Of a DNA stretch of 64,000 nt, positions 1 to 10,829 are shown piece after piece. The position numbers and the translations under genes were made by a program. Positions within the stretch are counted from its first letter, which is position 1. Each line of letters opens with the position of its first letter. Source of the DNA: Betaproteobacteria bacterium (lineage in GTDB: Bacteria; Pseudomonadota; Gammaproteobacteria; Burkholderiales; Methylophilaceae). A model generated the notes under the pieces. That model made no database searches, had not been told where the DNA came from, and worked only from the letters and a program-made list of their open reading frames with translations. The stretch spans positions 62,001 to 126,000 of the forward strand of contig VGHQ01000001.1 of NCBI GenBank assembly GCA_016868195.1, written 5' to 3'.

Positions 1-516
1 AATTGCCCATACAGGCTCATAAGCAATCACAGCCCCATCAAATATTTCTTCACCATACATTTCAATAATAGTATCAAGCTGTTTAGAAACAACTTTTTCC
101 ATAATGCCAGCTTCTCGCTCAATCAAAGTTTCACCTACACAGAGGATCGGCGTCATACCTGCTTTTTTTACCATCATAAATTTAGTAGCGATATTTTCAT
201 CAGATTCACAGTAAGCAGTACTTCTTTCAGAATGGCCAATGATCACATAACTTACACCAAACTCTTTGAGCATAGAAACACTTACTTCACCTGTAAAAGC
301 TCCTGATTCGAATTTAGCCACATTCTGAGCACCCCAACGAATAGGTGAATTTTTAAGGTAGGATTGCGTTTGAGATAAGTAGGGATAAGGAGCGCACACC
401 ACGATGTCCACTGGGATTGTTTGAAGTATCTTTTCTGTTAAGGCTTTAAGGAGTGATTCGTTAGATGCCAAAGAACCATTCATTTTCCAATTACCAACAA
501 CGATTTTACGTCTCAT
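1..516 (-). CDS. tpiA: Triosephosphate isomerase, partial (C-terminus beyond window edge)
   Basis: Interconverts glyceraldehyde-3-phosphate and dihydroxyacetone phosphate in glycolysis/gluconeogenesis, in the cytoplasm. It is not in the ORF track because its stop codon lies outside the window. I translated it by hand: 172 codons are open from ATG at 516 to base 1. The N-terminus [14 protein letters not shown] carries the substrate-binding Asn9 and Lys11, GHSERS holds the electrophilic His95, and AYEPVWAI holds the catalytic Glu near 168. Family members are about 250 residues, so roughly 80 are missing. The sequence AAGAGAG about 7 bases before the ATG is a good ribosome binding site. It lies 67 bases downstream of recJ on the same strand. 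Confidence 0.96.
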   Translation of the reverse strand, partial: MRRKIVVGNWKMNGSLASNESLLKALTEKILQTIPVDIVVCAPYPYLSQTQSYLKNSPIRWGAQNVAKFESGAFTGEVSVSMLKEFGVSYVIIGHSERSTAYCESDENIATKFMMVKKAGMTPILCVGETLIEREAGIMEKVVSKQLDTIIEMYGEEIFDGAVIAYEPVWAI

Positions 517-583
517 GACACTCTCTTAAATAGTTTATTGAATTTTACTTTGTTGGCGCATGATGGGCAATTCAAGGATCTCT

Positions 584-2266
584 CTAAGAGAGCATTCTTA
601 ATTGAATTTGAATTTTTTTATTACCATTAAACTCATTAGAATCAACCTGATAGATCGCTTTTATCTTACGAGGAAGGTGTTCACTATGATTAAAATAAAT
701 AGCTTCAAACACTTTATTTTGTAAGAGAAGATTTAACTTCAAATGCTTATCTGCAAGGATTTTTTGCTCAACGACCTCAAACTCACTTTCAAAGATAGGA
801 AGGGGGAAACCTTGCCCCCATACTTGTGTGTTAATATGCTCTATATCTTCATAGGTGACTTCTGAAAAATTAAGCGCATCATCTACTTCAATTGTTAATT
901 CAAGATCATCTGCTGAAATTAGTCCTTTTACAGTTTCCTCAAATAATTGAGCAAAATGATCAAAATCTGCTTCTTTTATGGTGAGTCCTGCTGCCATAGC
1001 ATGGCCGCCGAATGTAACAAGAATATTTTGATCTTTTTTTGATACAAGATCGAGAGCATCTCTTAAATGAAGTGATTGAATAGATCGACCAGAGCCTTTA
1101 AGAATGCCTTCATCAGATTTAGCAAACACAATCACAGGGCGATGATATTTATCTTTAATACGAGATGCAATAATCCCAATCACTCCCTGATGCCAAGTGG
1201 GGTCATAAAGTGTGATACTAAATTTCTCTTCACAATTCACGTCATGAAGTTGAATTGAGGCACCATCTTTCATTTGAGATTCAATTGATCTTCTTTTAAG
1301 ATTTAAATTTTCAAGTGATGATGCAATAAAACGCGCATCTTCATAACTTTCAGATAAAAGACATTGTATACCCAAGGTCATATCATCCAGCCTTCCTGCA
1401 GCATTGAGTCTTGGTGCAATACTAAAAGCTAGATCAGAAGTACGAAATTGTGATGGATTTTTTTTATTTAATGCCATGAGCGCTCTAATACCAGGATTAG
1501 CCTGTCCTGATCTAATTCTTCGAATACCATAATCAACTAAAGTACGATTATTTCGATCTAATGGGACTAAATCTGCAACTGTCCCTAAAGCTACAAGATC
1601 TATTAAATGCATTAAGTTAGGTTCTGTATGGCCTTTAAAATAATCTCTTTTTCGAAGCTCGGCTCTTAAAGCTAACATCACATAAAAAATAACGCCTACA
1701 CCACATAGATATTTACTTGGGAAATTACAACCATGCTGATTAGGATTCACAATACATTTGGCACGAGGTAATGTTTCGCTAGGTAGATGATGATCTGTCA
1801 CTAAGACATCAATGCCATATTGATTGGCTTGATTTACACCTTCAACACTTGCAATGCCGTTATCAACAGTAATAATAATTTTAGGATTTTTTTCTTTCGC
1901 TAAATCAACAATTTCAGGGGTTAAACCATAGCCGAATTCAAATCGATTAGGTACCAAATAATCTACATCGGCACCCATCATCCTAAGCGCTCTTACGCCG
2001 ACAGCAGTGGAGGTTGCTCCATCCGTATCGTAATCACCAATAATAAGAATTTTTTGTTTTTGTAAAATAGCATCCGCTAAGATTGACGCCATTAATGCGT
2101 TATTTGTTAAAGCTTCTGGCGGAATAATTTTCTCAATAGAAAGTATGGCATCGTCAATATGTTTAATACCGCGCGCCGAATAAAACTTCGCCAAATGAGG
2201 GTTGACCCCAGAATTAACGAGCGCTTCTACAGCAACATGATCAATTTTTTTTGATTTAATGAGCAT
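584..2266 (-). CDS. recJ: Single-stranded-DNA-specific 5'-3' exonuclease RecJ
   Basis: Degrades single-stranded DNA 5' to 3' in recombinational repair and mismatch repair. At 560 residues it has normal family length. DYDTDG (residues 78-83) and VTDHH (155-159) are the phosphoesterase motifs of the DHH domain. GGHAMAAG in the second half is the DHHA1 motif. The C-terminal part matches the RecJ OB-fold region. The start ATG lies inside the end of the upstream RpfE-like gene (11-base overlap), so the two are probably translated from one message. The pairing of recJ with an rpfE-type gene is also known from the Xanthomonas rpf cluster. Confidence 0.96.
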   Translation of the reverse strand: MLIKSKKIDHVAVEALVNSGVNPHLAKFYSARGIKHIDDAILSIEKIIPPEALTNNALMASILADAILQKQKILIIGDYDTDGATSTAVGVRALRMMGADVDYLVPNRFEFGYGLTPEIVDLAKEKNPKIIITVDNGIASVEGVNQANQYGIDVLVTDHHLPSETLPRAKCIVNPNQHGCNFPSKYLCGVGVIFYVMLALRAELRKRDYFKGHTEPNLMHLIDLVALGTVADLVPLDRNNRTLVDYGIRRIRSGQANPGIRALMALNKKNPSQFRTSDLAFSIAPRLNAAGRLDDMTLGIQCLLSESYEDARFIASSLENLNLKRRSIESQMKDGASIQLHDVNCEEKFSITLYDPTWHQGVIGIIASRIKDKYHRPVIVFAKSDEGILKGSGRSIQSLHLRDALDLVSKKDQNILVTFGGHAMAAGLTIKEADFDHFAQLFEETVKGLISADDLELTIEVDDALNFSEVTYEDIEHINTQVWGQGFPLPIFESEFEVVEQKILADKHLKLNLLLQNKVFEAIYFNHSEHLPRKIKAIYQVDSNEFNGNKKIQIQLRMLS

Positions 2267-3179
2267 TAAAATAATTTTTTACTGTATTAATTTTTTTCCA
2301 TACCTTAAGTAGCTGTATGAATCTATTATGAATATGTAAGAGATTACCTTGATAGCTTACATAAATATCCAAATTCTTTATTTTTCGTTTTTTAAAATTA
2401 TTCCATACAACTTCTAAAATTCGGTCTATCTCTTTTTCATCCTCAAAAGCAATGAATGTGTTGTTATTAATATTGTCTTGAAGAACATTATCTAAAGTTT
2501 GAGGAGAGATTTGTGCATCAATCGATAGTGCTTTTTTTAAAAAACTTGCATTAGAAAAAATGGTTGTGTAAGGATTTTGAATACTTTGAGGCAGTACGCC
2601 GCCACCTGAAAACCAAATGCTGTTAGGGGAAAGCAATCCTCGTCGAATTCTATCTTGATTAATAGGATGATCAAAAAGAAACATTTGAATTTCGTTCATA
2701 AATGCATGCCACACCATAGCCTCATCACCTTGGGGCATAAATAAATCAATCGTTTGGCGTTTGATATGAGCAATCGATGTTGTTTTAATGTGAGGTTCTT
2801 TTTTTAATTGAAGAAATAACTTTTGTTGATCGTTTAAGACAAATACACGATTTTCATCTTCAAATGTCTGATTAAGAGCATGACATAATTTTTCAATTTC
2901 ATCCTTCGTATAATCGTCTGTTAATTTTTTTTCTAAAAAAAATGTATCTCTTTGAAGACTTAAATAAACTGGATCTGCATAGAGATAATAATGTTTATGA
3001 TTTTTTTGGTAATCTATAGCAGCACATGGATAATCTGAATTAGGTTTTATGCCTAACAAATGACATATAAATTCTTCGTAGGAAAATTTTAAAAACTCAA
3101 CTTGTCCAATCGTCAAAAATCGATCAAATATTGGATGATGATGATTTGGAGTAAATTTACAAAGAAGGGTTGTATTCAA
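2256..3179 (-). CDS. RpfE-type / COG4255 protein of unknown function
   Basis: A 307-residue cytoplasmic protein with no signal peptide or membrane segment. The motif SIWFSGGGVLP near residue 190 and the N-terminal FTPNHHHPIF region resemble the RpfE/COG4255 family, often annotated as 'regulatory protein RpfE type' or as related to cofactor-independent phosphoglycerate mutase. I see no complete metal-binding set of the mutase, so no enzymatic activity is assigned. Its tight coupling to recJ (11-base overlap) matches the arrangement in Xanthomonas and suggests a link to DNA metabolism; that link is inference. Family assignment is moderate because it rests on a few motifs and on context. Confidence 0.65.
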   Translation of the reverse strand: MNTTLLCKFTPNHHHPIFDRFLTIGQVEFLKFSYEEFICHLLGIKPNSDYPCAAIDYQKNHKHYYLYADPVYLSLQRDTFFLEKKLTDDYTKDEIEKLCHALNQTFEDENRVFVLNDQQKLFLQLKKEPHIKTTSIAHIKRQTIDLFMPQGDEAMVWHAFMNEIQMFLFDHPINQDRIRRGLLSPNSIWFSGGGVLPQSIQNPYTTIFSNASFLKKALSIDAQISPQTLDNVLQDNINNNTFIAFEDEKEIDRILEVVWNNFKKRKIKNLDIYVSYQGNLLHIHNRFIQLLKVWKKINTVKNYFNAH

Positions 3180-3201
3180 ACTACAAGGAAATAATAAAAT
3201 A

Positions 3202-3288
3202 TGGTGCCCGGGGCCGGAATCGAACCGGCACGGCCGTGAAGCCGAGAGATTTTAAGTCTCTTGTGTCTACCAATTTCACCACCCGGGC
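3202..3288 (-). tRNA. tRNA-Leu (anticodon TAA)
   Basis: Read on the minus strand, the 5' GCCCGGG pairs with CCCGGGC before an encoded CCA. The anticodon stem AGAGA/TCTCT frames the loop CTTAAAA, giving anticodon TAA. An extended variable arm (CGGCTTCACGGCCG region) marks it as a class II tRNA. The T-arm has GTTCGATTC. It is 87 bases including CCA and is the last of three tRNAs downstream of pgsA. Confidence 0.96.
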
Positions 3289-3356
3289 CTTTTGAAATAA
3301 AACTAAGACCAAATTTTATCATTAATTATTCTTAAATAGACTTAAGCACTAATAAG

Positions 3357-3430
3357 TGGAGGCGCGAGCCAGAATCGAACTGGCGTCTACGGCTTTGCAG
3401 GCCGCTGCATAACCATTTTGCTATCGCGCC
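3357..3430 (-). tRNA. tRNA-Cys (anticodon GCA)
   Basis: Minus strand. The acceptor GGCGCGA pairs with TCGCGCC, followed by discriminator U (expected for tRNA-Cys) and an encoded CCA. The anticodon loop CTGCAAA gives GCA, and the T-arm carries GTTCGATTC. It is 74 bases and lies 68 bases before tRNA-Leu. Confidence 0.96.
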
Positions 3431-3484
3431 ACATCAATATCACCAAAATTAAAAAGGGAAGACGATGCTTCCCCGATTTTGATT

Positions 3485-3560
3485 TGGAGCGGGAAACGAG
3501 TCTCGAACTCGCGACCTCAACCTTGGCAAGGTTGCGCTCTACCAACTGAGCTATTCCCGC
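3485..3560 (-). tRNA. tRNA-Gly (anticodon GCC)
   Basis: Minus strand. The acceptor GCGGGAA pairs with TTCCCGC, followed by UCCA. The D-arm is AGCTCAGTTGGTAGAGC, the anticodon loop TTGCCAA gives GCC, and the T-arm carries GTTCGAGAC. It is 76 bases and first in a Gly-Cys-Leu series 68 bases after pgsA. The order pgsA-tRNA-Gly-Cys-Leu is familiar in betaproteobacteria. Confidence 0.96.
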
Positions 3561-3628
3561 GTAAAGAAGCGAGTATTTTAGCGTTTTTTGGGCTAGTGTC
3601 AATTTACAGTCCACCGCATTCTTGAGAC

Positions 3629-4207
3629 TTACCTTATTGTAATGCTCTTTCTTAAGGTAGGCCAGGCCACACGGATGTAGTAAACCATCGATATTACAGT
3701 AAGTATTGCAGCTATATTAATCAATATGTTACCTATCCACTTTATATTGATAAACCATAGATTGTCATAGTAAAGAAGCATCAAAATGGCGATCATCTGG
3801 ATTGTGGTCTTAAGTTTACCTACAAACATAACTGCCATACCACCAGGTTTGCCAATCGTTGCCATCCATTCTCGTAGAGAACTGATTGAAAGTTCACGGC
3901 CAATGATAACCAACGAAATAATTGCATTCACCCGATCAAGCTCTAATAAAACAAGAAGGGCTGCAACCACCATCAATTTATCAGCTACTGGATCAAAAAA
4001 TGCACCAAATTTTGAAGCTTGATTTAAATATCGTGCAAAGAATCCATCGAGCCAATCGGTAATTGCCGCAAACAAGAAAATACCAGCCCCGATCCAGTTC
4101 ATTAAAGACTGGTTGATAAGTGTGTGAGGGAGATAATAAATACCTACAAAACAGGGAATCAAAATTATCCTGAAAAAAGTAAGCGCATTGGGGACATTAA
4201 TTTTCAT
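3629..4207 (-). CDS. pgsA: CDP-diacylglycerol--glycerol-3-phosphate 3-phosphatidyltransferase
   Basis: Makes phosphatidylglycerolphosphate, the committed step to phosphatidylglycerol and cardiolipin, in the inner membrane. The 192-residue length is typical. The CDP-alcohol phosphotransferase signature lies at residues 51-76, with the first two aspartates in DWLDG and the last two in FDPVAD. Hydrophobic stretches around residues 5-30, 36-50, 80-100 and 130-185 fit the usual membrane topology. It follows uvrC by 13 bases on the same strand and precedes the tRNA-Gly/Cys/Leu series, so all may share a transcript. Confidence 0.96.
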   Translation of the reverse strand: MKINVPNALTFFRIILIPCFVGIYYLPHTLINQSLMNWIGAGIFLFAAITDWLDGFFARYLNQASKFGAFFDPVADKLMVVAALLVLLELDRVNAIISLVIIGRELSISSLREWMATIGKPGGMAVMFVGKLKTTIQMIAILMLLYYDNLWFINIKWIGNILINIAAILTVISMVYYIRVAWPTLRKSITIR

Positions 4208-4220
4208 ATAAATTTTTTTC

Positions 4221-6017
4221 TTAATGAAAGTAATCGTAAATTTTTTCAGCTAACTTTTTATCAATACCATTAACCATGATAATTTCTTCAATACTAGCAT
4301 TTTTAATACGCTCTATACCCCCAAAGTAGACGAGTAGATTTTTTCTTTTTTGTGCACCAATGCCCTCAATATCTTCTAGGGATGACGTTATCCTTTTTTT
4401 AGCGCGCTTAGCTCTATGGCCTGAAATGGCAAAACGGTGAGCCTCATCTCTTATTTGCTGTATGAGGTGGAATCCAACATTATCTTTTTTAACAATGATA
4501 GGTTCGTCTTTACCCTCCACAAAAAGTTGTTCCAATCCAGGCTTTCTCCCTTCACCTTTTGCAATACCTACGAGTAGAATATCACTTAGGCCCAATTCTT
4601 GAATAACCTCTATGGCAATATTGAGTTGGCCTTTACCTCCGTCTATAAAAATAAGATCGGGTTTAATACCCTCACCCGTTGCAATTTTTTTATAGCGACG
4701 GGTTAATACTTCGCGCATAGCTCCGTAATCATCTCCAGGCGTAATGTCCTCAATATTAAATCGTCTATATTCTTTATTTTGAAGATTACCTTTATCAAAA
4801 ACCACACATGAGGCAACTGTGCCTTCACCCATGGTATGGCTGATATCAAAACATTCAATTCTTGAAAATGATTCAGATAAATTAAAAATTTCTTTTAGTG
4901 CTTCTACTCTATTTTCTTGGCTTTCTGATTGCATCAGTTTTTGTTTTAAAGCAATCTGCGCATTCTTTTGCGCCATGGTGAGCCAAACGCGTTTATCACC
5001 AACCGCTTTATTAATTACTTTAACTTCGATGTCGTAATTTAACTTAAAAAATTCAGACAGTAATGATTGATTCACATGCTGCTGCGTAACGATTAATTTT
5101 GGTATCGTCTGATTTGTATAATATTGTGCAACAAAGGTTTCAATTACATCTTGCGTCTCAATATCAGCAGTATTTTTAGGAAAGAAACTTTTATCGCCTA
5201 AATGTCTCCCTGCCCGAATCATTACTAAATTTAGGCAGTATTCACCTGCCTCTTCAACACACGCAATAATGTCAGCATCGCTAGCACTAAAGTCACTTAC
5301 AAATTGCTTAGTTCTTACCTGCCTTAAACTTTGAATGCGATCGCGATATAAAGCTGCATGCTCAAATGCATGGGAGCTTGCTGCTTCATTCATTTGATAG
5401 GTAAGCTGGCTAATAACTTCACTATCTTTGCCATCCAAAAAAAGTGATGCGTGTTTAATGTCATTTTTATATTCATCTTCTTTAATCAGATCAACACATG
5501 GTGCGGTGCATCGATGAATCTGATATTGAAGGCAAGGTCTTGATCTATTTTTAAAAACTGAGTTTTCACACGTTCTTAATTTAAAAACTTTTTGTAAGAG
5601 CTGGATACTTTCTCTAACCGCATTGGTATTTGGAAAAGGTCCAAAATATTGATTCCCTTTTTTTTGGGCGCCTCGATGAAAGGCTAAACGGGGGAATTTT
5701 TCACCTGTTAATACAATATATGGATAAGATTTATCATCTCTAAAAATAACATTGTAGCGAGGCATATAAGACTTGATCATGTTGTTTTCTAGGATCAAAG
5801 CCTCAGCTTCAGAATGTGTCACAGTGACTTCAATATGATCAATGTGACCTACCATCATTTTTGTTCTGGGACTTACAATGGTTTTGACAAAGTAAGATGA
5901 AACCCTTTTTTTTAAATCTTTAGCTTTTCCAACATAAATTATCTCCCCTGCCTGGTTAATCATCCGATATACGCCAGGTAAACTAGGTAATGTTTTTAAA
6001 AAGGGTTTAATATCCAT
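4221..6017 (-). CDS. uvrC: Excinuclease ABC subunit C
   Basis: Makes the 3' and 5' incisions in UvrABC nucleotide excision repair. The 598-residue protein shows the domains in order. A GIY-YIG nuclease is at the N-terminus (LPGVYRM...IIYVGKAKDLKKR). A cysteine cluster near residues 150-175 (RTCENS, RPCLQY, RCTAPC) fits the iron-sulfur site reported for UvrC. The UVR domain near 200-235 binds UvrB. The RNase-H-like nuclease half begins near ECFDISHTMGEG, and a helix-hairpin-helix region ends the protein. The tautomerase gene ends 4 bases upstream of its ATG. Confidence 0.97.
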   Translation of the reverse strand: MDIKPFLKTLPSLPGVYRMINQAGEIIYVGKAKDLKKRVSSYFVKTIVSPRTKMMVGHIDHIEVTVTHSEAEALILENNMIKSYMPRYNVIFRDDKSYPYIVLTGEKFPRLAFHRGAQKKGNQYFGPFPNTNAVRESIQLLQKVFKLRTCENSVFKNRSRPCLQYQIHRCTAPCVDLIKEDEYKNDIKHASLFLDGKDSEVISQLTYQMNEAASSHAFEHAALYRDRIQSLRQVRTKQFVSDFSASDADIIACVEEAGEYCLNLVMIRAGRHLGDKSFFPKNTADIETQDVIETFVAQYYTNQTIPKLIVTQQHVNQSLLSEFFKLNYDIEVKVINKAVGDKRVWLTMAQKNAQIALKQKLMQSESQENRVEALKEIFNLSESFSRIECFDISHTMGEGTVASCVVFDKGNLQNKEYRRFNIEDITPGDDYGAMREVLTRRYKKIATGEGIKPDLIFIDGGKGQLNIAIEVIQELGLSDILLVGIAKGEGRKPGLEQLFVEGKDEPIIVKKDNVGFHLIQQIRDEAHRFAISGHRAKRAKKRITSSLEDIEGIGAQKRKNLLVYFGGIERIKNASIEEIIMVNGIDKKLAEKIYDYFH

Positions 6018-6021
6018 TTAA

Positions 6022-6201
6022 TTAGCCTAACAAACTACCTCCTACAGACCAATCTTCACCCTTAACTTCATCAAACACAATGTATGTATAAGACGCGGGC
6101 TTGTGAGCTACTTTTTCCATAAGTGTCGTGATTTCTTTTGCAATTGTTTCTTTTTGATCGCGGTTTAATGTTCCTGCTAATTTAATATTGATATAAGGCA
6201 T
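6022..6201 (-). CDS. 4-oxalocrotonate tautomerase family protein (small, not in ORF track)
   Basis: I translated this by hand on the minus strand: 59 residues from ATG at 6201 to TAA at 6022, just under the ORF track cut-off. MPYINIKLAG exposes the catalytic Pro at position 1 after removal of Met, as in 4-oxalocrotonate tautomerases. The rest (TIAKEITTLM, YTYIVFDEV, EDWSVGG) follows the usual beta-alpha-beta pattern and length of 58-62 residues. The gene fits exactly between the UDG stop at 6204 and the uvrC start at 6017, so it is very probably real and cotranscribed. The physiological substrate cannot be told from sequence. Confidence 0.9.
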   Translation of the reverse strand: MPYINIKLAGTLNRDQKETIAKEITTLMEKVAHKPASYTYIVFDEVKGEDWSVGGSLLG

Positions 6202-6203
6202 AT

Positions 6204-6836
6204 TTAACTCTCCATTTCTTTTTTGATTGATTGAAAAACACTAAAAAACATTTCTTCGGTAAGTCTTTTCGTCTGGGTATTGTATCGACTGCAATGATAA
6301 CTATCATACAAAACTAGTTGATTAGGCAAGTCATGGCGAGCGCCATGTGAAAATACATAATCAGATTTTTTTAATTCAAAAGCTGATAGAACGGATTGAT
6401 GCGCAATACTTCCTAAAGCTAGTATGAATGTATTTGGTTGCAGTGAAGTTAATTCAGATTTTAAATAGTGATTACATTGTTTTATTTCTTTAGGTTCAGG
6501 TTTATTTTGCGGAGGTAAACATTTCACAGCATTTGTAATTCTGCAATCAATGAGTCTTAATGCGTCATCAGCTGCAGTTGACTCTTGTTGATTTGAAAAC
6601 CCAAAGTGAAATAACGCTTTATATAAAAGAATCCCTGCATAATCGCCCGTAAACGGCCTGCCTGTTCTATTGGCTCCATGCATGCCAGGCGCTAAACCCA
6701 CAATCAATAAACGAATTGATGTGTCCCCAAATGGTGGCACTGGCTTACAAAAATAACTGGGCTGCTCTAATTTAACTTGATCTAAAAATGTAGCAAGCCG
6801 AGGGCATTCTCTACAGTCTTCTTTATATTGTGTCAT
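6204..6836 (-). CDS. Uracil-DNA glycosylase, family 5 (UdgB)-like
   Basis: Removes uracil and probably other deaminated bases from DNA, starting base excision repair. Motif 1, GLAPGMHGANRTGR and FTGD at residues 47-65, is typical of family 5 (UdgB) and lacks the catalytic Asp of family 1. Cys8, Cys11 and Cys30, plus Cys in NAVKCLPP, could hold the iron-sulfur cluster of family 4/5 enzymes. SYHCSRYNTQT near the C-terminus is the minor-groove motif containing the conserved His. The start ATG is 75 bases from divergent rlmJ, so the gap must hold promoters in both directions. Confidence 0.88.
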   Translation of the reverse strand: MTQYKEDCRECPRLATFLDQVKLEQPSYFCKPVPPFGDTSIRLLIVGLAPGMHGANRTGRPFTGDYAGILLYKALFHFGFSNQQESTAADDALRLIDCRITNAVKCLPPQNKPEPKEIKQCNHYLKSELTSLQPNTFILALGSIAHQSVLSAFELKKSDYVFSHGARHDLPNQLVLYDSYHCSRYNTQTKRLTEEMFFSVFQSIKKEMES

Positions 6837-6854
6837 TATTTTATATCGTGAGAA

Positions 6855-6884
6855 TTCACGTATTTTATTTATAAACTCTATAAT
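6855..6884 (+). promoter_or_regulatory. Probable sigma-70 promoter of rlmJ
   Basis: TTCACG (6855-6860) and a perfect TATAAT (6879-6884) lie 18 bases apart, 27 bases before the rlmJ ATG and within the divergent UDG-rlmJ gap. The -10 is strong; the -35 matches four of six consensus bases. Confidence 0.55.
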
Positions 6885-6911
6885 AGCCCATGTTCATCAT
6901 GACCTCTATCC

Positions 6912-7751
6912 ATGCTTAGTTATCGACACGGCTTTCACGCAGGTAATCATGCTGATGTGCTAAAGCATATTGTGCTGACACTGATCTTGGATTACCTCAA
7001 ACAGAAAAATAAACCCTATTGGTTTATTGATACGCACGCAGGTGCAGGTAAGTATTCGCTTGAAAGTGAATTTTCTAACAAAACATCTGAGCACCTAGAT
7101 GGCATAAGTAAGATTTTTCATGATGAAAAAAAGCCACTAGCTTTGGCAAAATACATTGAAATTATCCGAAATCTCAACGGTGGCGATCAATTAAAACAAT
7201 ATCCTGGCTCTCCTTGGATTGCGAGCCAGATACTATCCCATGAAGATAGAATCAGGCTCTTTGAATTGCACCCTACTGATTTAACTTCATTGCTTCATGC
7301 TTTAGGCAAAAAACAAAATACTAAAATCTATGGTGAAGATGGCTTTCAGGGATTAAAGGCGCTCATTCCCCCGCCTCCAAAAAGAGCACTTGTTTTAACC
7401 GACCCTTCTTATGAAATTAAAAATGATTACCTTAAAGTGGTGGAGTCTTTAAAAGACAGTTTGAAGCGTTTTGAAACAGGTATTTATATGTGTTGGTGCC
7501 CTTTGATCGATCGAAGCGAGCCCCAAGCTATGCTTAAACAACTTCAAAAATTAAATGTTAAAGAATGGCTTTATGTAAGCCTTTCGATTGCTAAACCTAC
7601 TGATGATATTGGTATGTTTGGCAGTTATCTTTTTGTTATCAATCCGCCATGGAAACTGAAAGCACAATTAGAGGAAATCATGCCTTACTTAAGCGAACAA
7701 TTAGGGCTTAACGGCCACGGTTCTTATGAAATTGAAGTAAAAACGAGTTAA
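6912..7751 (+). CDS. rlmJ: 23S rRNA (adenine2030-N6)-methyltransferase RlmJ
   Basis: Methylates A2030 of 23S rRNA using S-adenosylmethionine. The 279-residue length matches the family. The N-terminus MLSYRHGFHAGNHADVLKH is the characteristic RlmJ start, and FIDTHAGAGKY is the SAM-binding motif I. TDPSYEIKNDY is the catalytic DPPY-type motif, with Ser in place of the second Pro. A TATAAT lies 27 bases upstream. purB follows 31 bases after the stop and may be cotranscribed. Confidence 0.95.
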   Translation: MLSYRHGFHAGNHADVLKHIVLTLILDYLKQKNKPYWFIDTHAGAGKYSLESEFSNKTSEHLDGISKIFHDEKKPLALAKYIEIIRNLNGGDQLKQYPGSPWIASQILSHEDRIRLFELHPTDLTSLLHALGKKQNTKIYGEDGFQGLKALIPPPPKRALVLTDPSYEIKNDYLKVVESLKDSLKRFETGIYMCWCPLIDRSEPQAMLKQLQKLNVKEWLYVSLSIAKPTDDIGMFGSYLFVINPPWKLKAQLEEIMPYLSEQLGLNGHGSYEIEVKTS

Positions 7752-7773
7752 AATAACACTATATATCTCATAG

Positions 7774-10078
<2,305 letters not shown>

Positions 10079-10079
10079 T

Positions 10080-10829
10080 ATGAATATTCTTTTATCTAAT
10101 GATGATGGTTATGATGCGCCAGGCATTAAAATACTTGCAAGCTATTTAAAAAAAATTGCACATGTCACAATTGTCGCACCTGATTGCAATAGAAGCGGCG
10201 CAAGCAACTCCCTATCGCTTGACCGCCCTCTTAGAGTGACAGAAGTTGAAAAAGATTATTATCATATCAATGGCACTCCCACGGATTGCGTGCATTTAGC
10301 CTTAACAGGATTACTAGACAAGATGCCAGATATGGTGATCTCAGGTATTAATAATGGTGCCAATATGGGTGACGACACAATCTACTCTGGCACAGTCGCA
10401 GCAGCGATGGAAGGTTATTTATTAGATATCCCTTCTTTTGCTATATCAATGTCGCAGCATGAAGCAACATATTTTGAAACTGCTGCATCTATTACAGTTG
10501 ATCTGATTATGCATTACCAAAAAAATAAACTTCAAGATCCGATACTATTAAATATTAATGTCCCCGACATTCCTTTAGAAAAAATTCAAGGTATACACAT
10601 CACAAGACTTGGAAAAAGACATAAAGCAGAACCCGTGAATAAAACAGAAGATACTGATGGCAATATTTTATATTGGGTGGGTGCTGCAGGTCTTCCAAAC
10701 GACGGTGGGGAAGGTACTGATTTTTATTCAGTGGGTCATGATTTTGTATCTGTATCTCCTATTCATGCAGATCTTACAAGACATAATCAAATTAATGATT
10801 TAAAAACATGGATGAATAACTTTACATGA
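10080..10829 (+). CDS. surE: 5'-nucleotidase SurE
   Basis: A metal-dependent phosphatase acting on nucleoside 5'-monophosphates. The 249-residue length is typical. The N-terminus MNILLSNDDGYDAPGI carries the metal-binding Asp8-Asp9, and VAPDCNRSGASNSLSL supplies further active-site residues. VISGINNGANMGDDTIYSGTVAAA is the conserved metal and phosphate loop. Its stop overlaps the nlpD start (ATGA). In many proteobacteria surE, pcm, nlpD and rpoS are adjacent; here pcm and rpoS are absent. Confidence 0.96.
   Translation: MNILLSNDDGYDAPGIKILASYLKKIAHVTIVAPDCNRSGASNSLSLDRPLRVTEVEKDYYHINGTPTDCVHLALTGLLDKMPDMVISGINNGANMGDDTIYSGTVAAAMEGYLLDIPSFAISMSQHEATYFETAASITVDLIMHYQKNKLQDPILLNINVPDIPLEKIQGIHITRLGKRHKAEPVNKTEDTDGNILYWVGAAGLPNDGGEGTDFYSVGHDFVSVSPIHADLTRHNQINDLKTWMNNFT

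Noticed and set aside
3387-3614. 75-residue minus-strand ORF
   Set aside because: It runs through tRNA-Cys and tRNA-Gly; the tRNA folds explain the sequence fully.
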